From assembly GCF_024832785.1 (NCBI RefSeq), contig NZ_CP116615.1, positions 1,054,001 to 1,118,000 on the forward strand: 64,000 nucleotides of DNA, in the 5' to 3' direction. This DNA is from Fontisphaera persica. GTDB taxonomy: Bacteria; Verrucomicrobiota; Verrucomicrobiia; Limisphaerales; Fontisphaeraceae. The stretch's first letter is position 1. Each line of letters opens with the position of its first letter. The translations under genes and the position numbers were made by a program. The notes below the pieces were generated by a model that did no database searches, was not told the DNA's origin, and saw only the letters and a program-made list of their open reading frames with translations. Positions 34,107 to 43,551 of the stretch are shown here, piece by piece.

Positions 34107-34394
34107 ATGAAAATTCAATACCTTGGTTTGGCCTTGGCTGCCAGCGCGCTGTTGTTCCTTGCCGCCGTTACCTCCCGTGCCGCCGAGCAAACAGTGGCAA
34201 AACCCAAGCCTTATCCCTTGGACAAGTGTCTGGTGAGTGATGAGAAGTTGGGCAGCATGGGCCAGCCGTACGTGATTGTGCATGAAGGACAGGAGATTAA
34301 ACTTTGCTGCAAGGCCTGCGAAAAAGGCTTCAAAAAAGAACCGGCCAAGTATCTGAAGAAGCTCGAGGCCGAGCAGAAGAAGAAAGCCAAATAA
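34107..34394 (+). CDS. Secreted YHS/TRASH-like metal-binding protein
   Basis: A 95-residue protein with an N-terminal signal peptide (MKIQYLGLALAASALLFLAA, cleavage near Ala-Glu). The mature part is a small YHS/TRASH-like domain: YPLDKCLVSDEKLGSMG, then IKLCCKACEKGFKKEPAKYL, giving the CXXC-type metal site. Members of this domain occur in copper and other heavy-metal handling loci. It is the first gene after the sigma factor, separated by a 110-bp AT-rich gap that may hold the sigma-dependent promoter. A Lys-rich tail ends the protein. Confidence 0.82.
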   Translation: MKIQYLGLALAASALLFLAAVTSRAAEQTVAKPKPYPLDKCLVSDEKLGSMGQPYVIVHEGQEIKLCCKACEKGFKKEPAKYLKKLEAEQKKKAK

Positions 34395-34420
34395 TTGTCA
34401 TTAACTCCTATGGGCAACTG

Positions 34421-34789
34421 ATGTTTAAGACTGCCGCCAAACATTGCCTTGTGTGGGGGCTGTGCCTGGCCATGTGGGTGGCCATGTTGCCAGCCACGGG
34501 AGCAGCGGTTTGTCCGAGTCCTGACCCCGTGATGGTGGAGGCCTGTGCGTGCGGTGCGGCATGTCAGTGTTGTGTGGAGCCAGGGACGCCGCAGGAGGCG
34601 CAATTGCCCCCGCTCAGCCTGCCAGCCCCCGGCGCGATGAGGGATATGGCGGGTTTGGTTGCGGTGTTGGTGGCCCATATCCCTTCTCACCGGCCAGCCT
34701 TGGCCATTCTCCCTCCCTCTTCCATTGAAGCAGTTCTGCAGGCCCCCTCAGTGGCCCTTTATCAGAAGAACTGCGCCTTTCTCATTTGA
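34421..34789 (+). CDS. Secreted cysteine-rich small protein
   Basis: A 122-residue protein of no recognised family. The ATG at 34421 opens a signal peptide (HCLVWGLCLAMWVAML, then Ala-rich). The mature protein begins AAVCPSPDPVMVEACACGAACQCC: six cysteines within about 22 residues, a likely soft-metal site, followed by a Pro/Leu-rich stretch without cysteines and a final Cys in NCAFLI. It lies 27 bp after the YHS-like gene in a metal-efflux locus, so a periplasmic metal-buffering role is plausible, but only by context. Confidence 0.55.
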   Translation: MFKTAAKHCLVWGLCLAMWVAMLPATGAAVCPSPDPVMVEACACGAACQCCVEPGTPQEAQLPPLSLPAPGAMRDMAGLVAVLVAHIPSHRPALAILPPSSIEAVLQAPSVALYQKNCAFLI

Positions 34790-34799
34790 AATGACCTTC

Positions 34800-34842
34800 C
34801 ACGCCTGAGGTGTGCCCTGCGGGGATGCAGGGCGTTGGCGTG
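34800..34842 (+). other. Nested stem-loop between the Cys-rich gene and cusC
   Basis: An inner stem GCCCTGC (34814-34820) pairs with GCAGGGC (34827-34833) around a six-base loop. An outer stem CACGCC (34800-34805) pairs with GGCGTG (34837-34842). No T-run follows, so it is not a classic terminator. It could be a transcript-processing or pausing element that separates expression of the small metal-binding proteins from the efflux pump. Confidence 0.3.
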
Positions 34843-34937
34843 ATTTCGTGAATTCGGGTTTAGGGACCCGATTTTTCCCAACTGTGCATTTCCATGGGTG
34901 AAGTGTTTTTAACGAAGAATCAGGTTAATCAGGTTTT

Positions 34938-36362
34938 ATGAGCAAAAGCCATGTCATGGGCATGATGGGCCAGGGTGGAGCATCAGGAACTCCACGAGGC
35001 GGTGGTTGGGCATGGGGTTGTTTGGGGCTGGCCGCCATGCTGGCATTGACGGGTTGTCTGGGGCGCACGTTGCCCCAAGAGCGAGCCGCCCGCAAGGAAG
35101 TGGCGGCCGTGGGGCAACAGTACCGGCCAGGGGAGGCGCGGCCCGCTTTGCCCGTCCTCAGCACGAACTCCCTATTGAGTGAATTCGTGCTGTACGGTGT
35201 GCTGAATCATCCGCGGGTGGAGGCGGCGTATTATGAATGGAAAGCTTCGGTGGAAAAAATCACCACTGCTCGTTCCCTGCCGGATCCGCGGTTGACATTT
35301 CAAAGCGATGTCGCCGGCACTTTGATGGCGCTGATGCCGGGGTTGATGATGGAGTTTCCGGGGCCGGGCAAGTTGCGGGCCGAGGCCGCCATGGCTGCCG
35401 CGGAGAGTGACGCGCGTTATTACGCCTTTGAATCGGAGGTGTTGGAGGCCGCCTATGCCGTGCGCAAAAGCTATTATCAACTCTATTTTTTAAGGGCGCG
35501 GATCGCGGTCCTGCGGGAAATGCTCAAGTGGGTGGCGGACACAGAAATGCTCGCGCAGGCTCAACACCAGGTGGGCAAGGTGACCCTGCAGGATGTGTTG
35601 CGGGCGCAGATTGAGAGACAGCGTTTGGAAACCGAAATAGCCAATTTGGAGGACGCACAACAACCCTTGTTGACCCAGTTTAATGCTGCTTTGGGACGGC
35701 GAGATACCGAGGAAACACCGCCTTTGCCGGCACAGTTCCAAACCACGCCGGATGAGTCATTTGTGGAAGATTGGTTGCGGGAGGTGGAGACAAGGCATCC
35801 GCGTTTGCGCGCCATGGCGGCGGAAATACGACAGGCGGAAGCGGCCGTGGCCGTGGCCCGCAAGGGCCGGGTACCGGACTTCAGCGTGGGATTGGAACTG
35901 AATGCCTATGCTTCCCCGCTGGTGGCTTCGCCTCAGGCCGGCGTTACGCTGCCGATTTGGAAAGACAAGATTGCCGCGGAAATTGCCGCGGCACAGGGCC
36001 GGCGGCGGGCCGCTGAGGCGCGTTTATTAAGAGAGCAAATTCAGTTGGCCGTGGAATGGGCGGACCGTTCTTTCATGGTGCGCGAAGCGACGCGAATGAT
36101 TGAATTGTTCCGCGGCCAGCTCATACCCAAAGCGCGGCTATCCCTGGAGGTGGGCCGCGAAAACTACCGTGCCGGGTTGGTGGACTATTTCAACCTGGCC
36201 GAGGCGCAGCGCACGTTGCTGGAGTTTCAACTGGCGGAGATTAATGCACGCGCCCAGCGTGAGCTGGCGCTGTCGGAAATGTCTTTGTTACTGGCTGGCC
36301 GTCTGCCGGAAGGCGCCCCACAACGGCCGGTGACTGAAAAAGAAACATCCCCATCACGATAA
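34938..36362 (+). CDS. cusC: CusC-like outer-membrane efflux lipoprotein (TolC family)
   Basis: A 474-residue outer-membrane channel. It has a lipoprotein signal ending in the lipobox ALTGC with Cys40 and two repeats of the TolC helical/beta-barrel unit. The repeats are recognised by EFVLYGVLNHPRVEAAYYEW near residues 76-95 and by the GRENYRAGLVDYFNLAEAQR segment near 410-430, a hallmark of the OEP family. It forms the outer-membrane exit of the tripartite pump with the next two genes. Length is close to CusC (457). The preceding 148-bp gap contains a stem-loop. Gene naming follows the pump's CusA-like character. Confidence 0.88.
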   Translation: MSKSHVMGMMGQGGASGTPRGGGWAWGCLGLAAMLALTGCLGRTLPQERAARKEVAAVGQQYRPGEARPALPVLSTNSLLSEFVLYGVLNHPRVEAAYYEWKASVEKITTARSLPDPRLTFQSDVAGTLMALMPGLMMEFPGPGKLRAEAAMAAAESDARYYAFESEVLEAAYAVRKSYYQLYFLRARIAVLREMLKWVADTEMLAQAQHQVGKVTLQDVLRAQIERQRLETEIANLEDAQQPLLTQFNAALGRRDTEETPPLPAQFQTTPDESFVEDWLREVETRHPRLRAMAAEIRQAEAAVAVARKGRVPDFSVGLELNAYASPLVASPQAGVTLPIWKDKIAAEIAAAQGRRRAAEARLLREQIQLAVEWADRSFMVREATRMIELFRGQLIPKARLSLEVGRENYRAGLVDYFNLAEAQRTLLEFQLAEINARAQRELALSEMSLLLAGRLPEGAPQRPVTEKETSPSR

Positions 36363-36375
36363 CTTTGATTTGACT

Positions 36376-37818
36376 ATGAGAAAGCTCATTTGCCTGACGA
36401 TGGTGGCCGCCGTTCTGGTGGCGTTGACGGCGTGCCAGCGCCATGAAAGCCAAGGTACGGGACAGAAATACCACTGCCCGATGCATCCCACTTACGTTAG
36501 TGAACGGATGGGCGATTGCCCCATCTGTAATATGAAACTGGTGCCCATCAAGGAAGGGGGCGGTGATGAGCCCAAGGCATCGGCCAAGCCGTATTTGCCG
36601 CAACCGGGCCAATATTATTGCCCGATGAAATGCGAGGGTTCGATAAGTGACAAGCACGGCGACTGTCCGGAATGCGGCATGAAACTGCTGCTTGCCGATG
36701 AGAAAAAAGCCGCCGAATTCGCCGCCGCTGCCGCTGCGCCTTCGCCTCCGCCAGGGCGTGCCGTGATACACATTTCCGCGGAGCGGCGGCAAGCCGTTGG
36801 ATTGCGCACCGCGTTGGTGGAGGAGCGGGAATTGCGGCGCGAAATCTGGGCGACGGCCGTGGTTGAACATGATGAGACACGCTATGCCCGGGTGGCGCCG
36901 CGTTTTGGTGGGTGGGTCAAAGAAATCTATGTGAACTTCACCGGACAGGAAGTGGAGGCGGGGCAGCCATTATTGCGCGTGTACAGTCCAGAACTGCTCG
37001 CAGCGCAAAACGAATACCTCCTGGCGCTGAGGAATGGACAGCAAGCGCGGACCAATCCAGCAGCCACGCTGGCACGCGAAACGGCGGAACGGCTGGTACA
37101 ATCGGCCCGGAAACGTTTGGAGTTATGGCAAATTGCCGCCGAGGAAATTGCCGCCATTGAGGAACGGGGGGCCATTGGGGATGAAACGCTGATGCGCGCT
37201 CCATTCAGTGGCCATGTGCTGAGCAAGTCGGCGGTGGAAGGAAAGGCTTTCATGGCGGGGGAGACGTTGTATGAAATTGCTGATTTGCGGCGCATTTGGC
37301 TGCGGTTGAGCGTTTGGGAGAAAGATTGGCCGCTGATGCGCACTGGTCTGGTGGTGCGCCTCAATTTTCCGGCTTTTCCGGGCCTGGCGTTCACCAACTC
37401 CGTCGCCTTTCTTTACCCACACATTGATTCCCAGACCCGGCGGGGCGAGGCGCGGGTGGAGATGGAAAATCCTGAGCATCGTTTGCGCCCCGGGATGTGG
37501 GCGGAGGCCTGGGTGGACCTTCCACTGGGGCGGCGCGTGGTGGCTCCGGCCAGTTCCGTGCTGGATACCGGTTTGCGGCAGGTCGTTTTTGTGGAGCGCG
37601 GCGATGGCCACTTGGAGCCTCGCGAGGTCAAGGTGGGGGTGAGGACGGATGACTACTGGGAAATACTCGCCGGTTTGCGCGTAGGTGAGCGGGTGGTGGC
37701 CCGCGCGTTGTTCCTGATTGATTCGGAAAGCCAGTTGAAGGCGGCCATAGCCGGCATGGTTGGCCACGAAACCCCGGCTGCAAGTTCCACCAATGTGGTC
37801 AGCAGCCACCCGCATTAA
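36376..37818 (+). CDS. cusB: CusB-like periplasmic adaptor with two heavy-metal-binding domains
   Basis: A 480-residue lipoprotein (lipobox ALTAC) of the HlyD/RND-adaptor family that connects the inner-membrane pump to CusC. It starts with two heavy-metal-binding (YHS-like HMBD) modules, YHCPMHPTYVSERMGDCPIC and YYCPMKCEGSISDKHGDCPE, which are expected to load metal onto the pump. A barrel-sandwich domain (VNFTGQEVEAGQPLLRVYSP), a helical hairpin and beta-barrel domains with LRPGMWAEAWVDL follow, as in CusB. The ATG at 36376 gives the cleanest signal peptide. It is 13 bp after cusC and 13 bp before cusA. Confidence 0.9.
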   Translation: MRKLICLTMVAAVLVALTACQRHESQGTGQKYHCPMHPTYVSERMGDCPICNMKLVPIKEGGGDEPKASAKPYLPQPGQYYCPMKCEGSISDKHGDCPECGMKLLLADEKKAAEFAAAAAAPSPPPGRAVIHISAERRQAVGLRTALVEERELRREIWATAVVEHDETRYARVAPRFGGWVKEIYVNFTGQEVEAGQPLLRVYSPELLAAQNEYLLALRNGQQARTNPAATLARETAERLVQSARKRLELWQIAAEEIAAIEERGAIGDETLMRAPFSGHVLSKSAVEGKAFMAGETLYEIADLRRIWLRLSVWEKDWPLMRTGLVVRLNFPAFPGLAFTNSVAFLYPHIDSQTRRGEARVEMENPEHRLRPGMWAEAWVDLPLGRRVVAPASSVLDTGLRQVVFVERGDGHLEPREVKVGVRTDDYWEILAGLRVGERVVARALFLIDSESQLKAAIAGMVGHETPAASSTNVVSSHPH

Positions 37819-37831
37819 AACGGAAACAGTT

Positions 37832-40800
37832 ATGAAGGATACTGCATCTCCATCCGTCTCCAGCGGGCCGCGGGAGTCAGTGATTGAACGCATCATTGAA
37901 TGGAGTGCCCGCAACCGATTCATGGTGTTCCTGCTGGTAGGGGCCTTGTTCAGCGGGGGGGTGTATTGTGTCAAGAATACACCATTGGATGCGATACCCG
38001 ATTTATCGGATACCCAGGTCATTGTGTACACTGGCTGGGAGGGGAGGAGTCCCAATCTGGTCGAGGACCAAATCACCTATCCCATTGTGACGCGGCTAAT
38101 CAGCGCGCCGCGGGTCAAGGTGGTGCGGGGTTATTCATTTTTTGGCTATTCCTTTGTGTATGTGGTGTTTGAGGATGGCACGGATATTTATTGGGCGCGC
38201 TCGCGGGTCATTGAGTATCTGCAAGGATTGTCCGGTAATTTGCCCCCCGGGGTAACACCTGCGTTGGGGCCAGACGCTTCTGGCGTGGGTTGGGGCTTTC
38301 AATACGCGCTGGTGGATCGGGAGGGGAGGCATGATCCGGGCGAACTGCGCAGCTTCCAAGATTGGCACTTGCGCTATTGGTTGCAAAGCATTGAAGGCGT
38401 GGCTGAAGTGGCCGTTTTTGGCGGGTATGAAAAACAGTATCAGGTGGAATTGGACCCAGGCCGGTTGCTTGCCTACAACCTTCCCCTGGATCGCATTGTG
38501 TCTGCCATTCGCGCGGCCAACAACGATGTGGGGGGACGTGAACTGGAGCGACATGGCACCACGTATCTGGTGCGGGGGCGGGGCTATATACAAAACCTTG
38601 AGGATTTGCGCTGGGTGGTTGTCGGAGTGGATGCGCGCGGCAATCCCATTCTCTTGCGTGATGTGGCCGCCAACATCACCCTTGGTCCTGAGATGCGCCG
38701 GGGGGCAGGGGATTTCAATGGCGAGGGGGAGGTGGTGGGCGGCATTGTGGTCGTACGCCACGGGCAAAATGTGCTGCAGGTAATCGAGCGCGTGAAACAA
38801 CGGCTGGAGGAAATCAAACCTTCTTTGCCGGCGGGTGTGGAGGTGGTGGTTACGTATGATCGGTCGGACCTGATCCGTCGCGCCATTGCCACGCTGCGAC
38901 GCACGCTGATTGAGGAAAGCATCATTGTCTCGCTCATCGTCATGGTATTCCTGCTCGATTTGGGCGGGGCGGCCCGGGCGATTGTGACTCTGCCCATTGC
39001 GGTGGCGCTGGCCTTCATTCCGATGTATTTCATGGGGTTGACCGCCAACATCATGTCTCTGGCGGGCATCGCCATATCCATTGGGGCCATTTGCGATGAA
39101 GCGGTGGTGATGGTGGAAAACGTGCATAAGAAATTGGAGCACGCCCCGCCGGGCCTGACGCGCGCCCAAAAGCAGGAGATTATCATTGGGGCCTGCAAAC
39201 AGTTGGGCAAACCGTTGTTTTTTGCTTTGCTCATTATTACCATCAGTTTTCTGCCCGTGTTTGCGCTGGAAGGGCAGGAAGGGCGGCTTTTCAAGCCCCT
39301 GGCCTATACAAAAACCTTCACCATGGCATGGGCGGCTTTTCTTTCGCTGACTTTGGGTCCGGCGTTAATTGTTTTGATGACGGGCGCCAAGGTCATCCCG
39401 GAATATCGTCATCCCATCAGCCGTTTATTGCACCGGCTTTATTATCCCTGGGTCAGCGCGCTCATGCGGCGGCGTTTGCTGTCCATGGGCATTGCGGTGG
39501 TGGCCGTCGCCTCCAGTGTGCCCATCTTCAAGCGGCTCGGTTCGGAGTTCATGCCGCCATTGAATGAGGGTACCATTCTCTACATGCCTACGACCTTGCC
39601 GACCATTTCGATGACAGAGGCCGTGCGGCTCATGCAAATCCAGGACCGCATCCTGAAGCAATTTCCCGAGGTGCTTACCGTGCATGGCAAAGCGGGCAAG
39701 GCCGAGACCGCCACTGACCCGGCCCCGCTGGAAATGTTCGAGACGGTGGTGCAACTCAAGCCACAAACGGAGTGGCGCAAAGTGCCGCAGGAACGATGGT
39801 ATTCGCGCTGGGCTCCGGGCTGGTTGAAACCGGCCCTCTGCCGACTTTGGCCGGAGGAACGACCATTGACGTGGGAAGAACTCGTGGCGGAGATGGACGA
39901 GGCCTTGCGATTGCCGGGTCTGGTGAATGCATGGACGATGCCCATCAAGGCGCGCATAGACATGCTTTCCACCGGCATACGCACGCCAGTGGGCATTAAA
40001 ATCTATGGGCCGGATTTGGAGGTCATCAGCCGGATTGGGGAAAAACTGGAGGCGGTCATGCGTGAGGTGCCGGGTACGCGCAGTGCTTATGCTGAGCGCA
40101 CGGCTGGGGGGTTGTATATGGATATCATCCCCAATCGTCGCGCCATGGCCCGGTATGGTATGAATGTTGAGGACGTGTGGATGGTGGTCGAAACAGCCAT
40201 TGGCGGCATGGCCATTGACCGCACGATTGAGGGGCGCGAGCGGTATTCCATCAATCTGCGTTACAGCCGTGAATTGCGGGATGAGCCAGAGAAGCTCAAA
40301 CAGATATTGGTGCCCGTGGCGTTGCCCGCCTCGGCTGGGGCTGGTTTCAACGGCATGGGTGAAGGAACCGCGGGGTCTTCGGGCAGCCGGGGGGTGGCCC
40401 AGGTGCCGTTGGGTGAGCTGGCGGAAATTCGCACCACCGTGGGACCGCCCTTGATTAAAAATGAAGATGGGGCGCTTACTGGCTGGGTGTACGTGGACAT
40501 CACGGAGCGGGACATTGGCGGATACGTGGCCCGGGCGCGGCAGGCTGTGCGTGAAAAAATTGAACAGGCCGGGCATTTGCCGCCCGGCTACCGTTTGGAG
40601 TGGACCGGACAATATGAGCACATGCTGCGCGTCAAGGAGCGGCTCAAAATTGTCGTGCCAATCACCTTGCTGCTCATTTTTGTGCTGCTCTATTTGAATT
40701 TCAAAAGTGTGCCCCAGACGTTTATCATTCTTTTATCCATTCCCTTCGCCATGACCGGCAGCTTATGGATGTTGTATCTGCTGGATTACCAGCTCAGTAT

Positions 40801-41248
40801 CGCGGTATGGGTGGGCATCATCGCCCTGGCTGGTTTGGCGGCACAAACCGGCACGGTCATGATTATTTACCTCGATGAGGCGTTTCACCTGTACCAACGG
40901 GCCGGGCGAATGCAGACCCAACACGATTTGTTTGAGGCGATTACTTATGGCGCGGTGCAGCGCGTGCGTCCCAAGCTGATGACCGTGGCCATGATTACGC
41001 TGGGGCTGGTGCCTGCGCTCTGGGCCAGTGGGGCAGGGGCTGAGGCCATCCAGCGAATTGCTGCGCCCATGGTGGGAGGCTTGATTACCTCCACGATTCT
41101 AACCTTGGAAATTGTTCCGGCGATTTACTCGTTGTGGCGCGGGCGACAGGTGAAGTGGGTCAAAGGCCCGCGGCCGCCGCGCAAATCCTGGCAGGAACTC
41201 AGCGAGACATTTACGGACTTGGAACGGCAGTTGCATGGTGGCCAATAG
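37832..41248 (+). CDS. cusA: CusA-like heavy-metal RND efflux pump
   Basis: A 1138-residue inner-membrane RND transporter of the HME class. The CusA-type features are VYTGWEGRSPNLVEDQ, the transmembrane acidic motif ISIGAICDEAVVMVENVHK, LYMPTTLP, GKAGKAETATDPAPLEM and RIDMLSTGI. The three methionines that relay Cu(I)/Ag(I) in E. coli CusA (573, 623, 672) are present here as Met585, Met635 and Met711. The spacing of the first pair is the same; a 27-residue insert lies between the second and third. The ATG at 37832 is preferred to a longer frame that runs back into cusB. It works with the CusB- and CusC-like proteins to expel metal from periplasm and cytoplasm. Confidence 0.95.
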   Translation: MKDTASPSVSSGPRESVIERIIEWSARNRFMVFLLVGALFSGGVYCVKNTPLDAIPDLSDTQVIVYTGWEGRSPNLVEDQITYPIVTRLISAPRVKVVRGYSFFGYSFVYVVFEDGTDIYWARSRVIEYLQGLSGNLPPGVTPALGPDASGVGWGFQYALVDREGRHDPGELRSFQDWHLRYWLQSIEGVAEVAVFGGYEKQYQVELDPGRLLAYNLPLDRIVSAIRAANNDVGGRELERHGTTYLVRGRGYIQNLEDLRWVVVGVDARGNPILLRDVAANITLGPEMRRGAGDFNGEGEVVGGIVVVRHGQNVLQVIERVKQRLEEIKPSLPAGVEVVVTYDRSDLIRRAIATLRRTLIEESIIVSLIVMVFLLDLGGAARAIVTLPIAVALAFIPMYFMGLTANIMSLAGIAISIGAICDEAVVMVENVHKKLEHAPPGLTRAQKQEIIIGACKQLGKPLFFALLIITISFLPVFALEGQEGRLFKPLAYTKTFTMAWAAFLSLTLGPALIVLMTGAKVIPEYRHPISRLLHRLYYPWVSALMRRRLLSMGIAVVAVASSVPIFKRLGSEFMPPLNEGTILYMPTTLPTISMTEAVRLMQIQDRILKQFPEVLTVHGKAGKAETATDPAPLEMFETVVQLKPQTEWRKVPQERWYSRWAPGWLKPALCRLWPEERPLTWEELVAEMDEALRLPGLVNAWTMPIKARIDMLSTGIRTPVGIKIYGPDLEVISRIGEKLEAVMREVPGTRSAYAERTAGGLYMDIIPNRRAMARYGMNVEDVWMVVETAIGGMAIDRTIEGRERYSINLRYSRELRDEPEKLKQILVPVALPASAGAGFNGMGEGTAGSSGSRGVAQVPLGELAEIRTTVGPPLIKNEDGALTGWVYVDITERDIGGYVARARQAVREKIEQAGHLPPGYRLEWTGQYEHMLRVKERLKIVVPITLLLIFVLLYLNFKSVPQTFIILLSIPFAMTGSLWMLYLLDYQLSIAVWVGIIALAGLAAQTGTVMIIYLDEAFHLYQRAGRMQTQHDLFEAITYGAVQRVRPKLMTVAMITLGLVPALWASGAGAEAIQRIAAPMVGGLITSTILTLEIVPAIYSLWRGRQVKWVKGPRPPRKSWQELSETFTDLERQLHGGQ

Positions 41249-41313
41249 GCGGTCTTGCCTCGGGCGGTGCTCCCGCATTGACTTTTCAGCGGCTCTCCCG
41301 AATTCTGCTCTGC

Positions 41314-43533
41314 ATGAATACGCCCATTATGCGCGGGCATTGGCTGCCCTGGTTGATTCTGGTCTTCGGCTCGTGGTGGGGAGGCGCTGCGGAGCGGCAG
41401 TACTTTGTCTCGGCTAGTGCTGCTGCTGGTGGTGACGGCAGTGCTGTCCGTCCTTTTCGGGAGCTGGTGCAAGCCCGTGACGCCATCCGTCATGCTCGAA
41501 AAACCGGCGCCTTACCGGGCGATGCCAGGGTGGTGGTGCGCATCGCCGCTGGGGTCTATGTACTTGAAAATACGTGGGAGCTGACCGCCGAAGACAGCGG
41601 CACGCCGGGCCATCCGGTGGTGTACAAGGCGGAGGGGCCGGGGCTGGCACGAGTGCAGGGCGGGCGCACGCTGCGTCCGGCTGATTTCAAGCCAGTGACC
41701 AATCACCTCATTTTGAACCGCCTTCCGGCGACGGCACGCCAGCGGGTATTGGTTTGTGACTTATCCAGCATTACGTCCGCGGCATTTCCTGAATGGAAAC
41801 CGGCCTTCAAAGGGACTCCGCCTGGCCCCTGGCTGTACATTAATGGTCAACCCATGACTTTGGCGCGCTGGCCTAATGTCGAGGCTACCAACGGCGGATG
41901 GGCGAAATTTTCCAAGGCAGTGGACACCGGGCTGCCCAAACCCGACGCACCGGACCCTGTCATGCGCAAGCAGCGGCCGGGGGCCTTTGTGTTTGATTAT
42001 CCGCGGATGGCTCAATGGAGAATGGAGGAGGGGGTTTGGCTGCAAGGCTATTGGACACATGATTGGGCGGACGAAGTGTTGCGCATGGGCAGCTATGACG
42101 CAGAGGCCAAGGTCGTTCGCCTGGCAGCGCCCCATAATTATGGCATTGCGGCTGGCACTTGGGGCGCCTCTCATCGGCGTTTTTATGCGCTGAATTTATT
42201 GGAAGAACTGGACTCGCCCGGGGAATGGTATTTGGACCGCGCTCGGAAGCAGCTTTACTTGTGGCCGCCCGCCGGCTGGCCCAAGGCCGAAGTGGTGCTG
42301 GCGCTGTTGGCGCAACCGCTGCTGCGCATCAAAGAAACCAGGCACCTCCAGATTATCGGCCTGGCTTTCGAGTACGGGCACGGGGATGGCATTGTGTTGC
42401 AGGACACCGAGCAGGTGGAGTTGGCCGGGTGCCGGGTGGCCAATCTGGGTGGCAGTGGCATTCAAATCCAGGGGCGCCAGAACACAGTGCGCTCCTGCGA
42501 TTTGTTTAATCTGGGTCGCTCCGGCATCAGCCTGAACGGCGGGGACCGCGCGCGCCTGATACCCGCAAACAATCTGGCCTACAATAATCATATTCACCAT
42601 TATGGTTTATTTCAGCGCACCTATGCGCCGGGGATTGGGGCCAATGGCTGCGGCCAGGTGGCGCGCAACAATCGCATTCATGATGCGCCGCACAATGCCG
42701 TGCTGTATGGCGGGAATGAGCATCTCTTTGAACTGAATGAAGTTTATCGGGTGGTCATGGAGACAGGAGATGCGGGCGCTTTTTACACCGGCCGGGACTG
42801 GACCAGCCAGGGCAACATTTTGCGGCATAATTACATTCATGATTTGGGCGTGGGCGACACGGGACACGTCAACACGATGGGGGTATATCTGGACGACTGC
42901 GACAGTGGGGATACCCTCGAGGGCAATGTCTTCTTTCGTGCCGGCCGAGCCATCATGATTGGCGGCGGACGTGACAATACGGTATTGAACAACCTGGTGG
43001 TGGATTGCCCCATTGGTTTGCATTTGGACTCGCGCGGCACCACCTGGAAGCAGTGGAATAATCCGGCAGAGCCAGGGTGGCATTTGGAGGGCAAGGCCCA
43101 GAAATTGAATTACACCCAGCCTCCGTGGAGCGAGCGCTATCCGCGGCTGGCGCGCATAATGCAGGAGGAGCCGCAATGGCCGCTGGGGAATGTCATTCGC
43201 CGCAATGTTTTTGTGGATTGCACCCAAAGGCTTTGTGATTTTGACGGCAATGTACGAAAAATCCTTGAACGACTGGACATTGCGGACAACCTGGCGGTGA
43301 GCACACGTGGGGCCGGCCATATCGCGATGGCCAAAAATCTCAAGGGCTTTCGCGACCTCATGGGCACGGCGGCGGCGCCGGTGGATTTGGGTTTTCGCAA
43401 CGCGGCGGCCGGAGATTTTGCGCTGGCGCCGCGGGCGCGATTGTATGGGGAGCTGCCAGCCTTTCAGCCGATTCCCTTTGAACGTATTGGGCTGGTGGTG
43501 GACGAGTACCGCCGGACGCTTCCGCCGCGCTAA
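41314..43533 (+). CDS. Secreted right-handed parallel beta-helix protein (GH141-like)
   Basis: A 739-residue exported protein. A signal peptide (WLPWLILVFGSWWGGA) follows the ATG at 41314; a second ATG five codons on is also possible. The N-terminal region YFVSASAAAGGDGSAVRPFR is typical of large beta-helix carbohydrate-active proteins. The main part shows beta-helix coils with N-rich turns: LAGCRVANLGGSGIQIQGRQ, LAYNNHIHHYG, VARNNRIHDAPHNAVLYGGN, ILRHNYIHDLG and VLNNLVVDCPIGLHL. This resembles the GH141 family (fucosidase and xylanase activities are known), so a role in polysaccharide breakdown is likely. The substrate is not determinable. Confidence 0.8.
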   Translation: MNTPIMRGHWLPWLILVFGSWWGGAAERQYFVSASAAAGGDGSAVRPFRELVQARDAIRHARKTGALPGDARVVVRIAAGVYVLENTWELTAEDSGTPGHPVVYKAEGPGLARVQGGRTLRPADFKPVTNHLILNRLPATARQRVLVCDLSSITSAAFPEWKPAFKGTPPGPWLYINGQPMTLARWPNVEATNGGWAKFSKAVDTGLPKPDAPDPVMRKQRPGAFVFDYPRMAQWRMEEGVWLQGYWTHDWADEVLRMGSYDAEAKVVRLAAPHNYGIAAGTWGASHRRFYALNLLEELDSPGEWYLDRARKQLYLWPPAGWPKAEVVLALLAQPLLRIKETRHLQIIGLAFEYGHGDGIVLQDTEQVELAGCRVANLGGSGIQIQGRQNTVRSCDLFNLGRSGISLNGGDRARLIPANNLAYNNHIHHYGLFQRTYAPGIGANGCGQVARNNRIHDAPHNAVLYGGNEHLFELNEVYRVVMETGDAGAFYTGRDWTSQGNILRHNYIHDLGVGDTGHVNTMGVYLDDCDSGDTLEGNVFFRAGRAIMIGGGRDNTVLNNLVVDCPIGLHLDSRGTTWKQWNNPAEPGWHLEGKAQKLNYTQPPWSERYPRLARIMQEEPQWPLGNVIRRNVFVDCTQRLCDFDGNVRKILERLDIADNLAVSTRGAGHIAMAKNLKGFRDLMGTAAAPVDLGFRNAAAGDFALAPRARLYGELPAFQPIPFERIGLVVDEYRRTLPPR

Positions 43534-43551
43534 AATTGATGGGCGGGGTGG

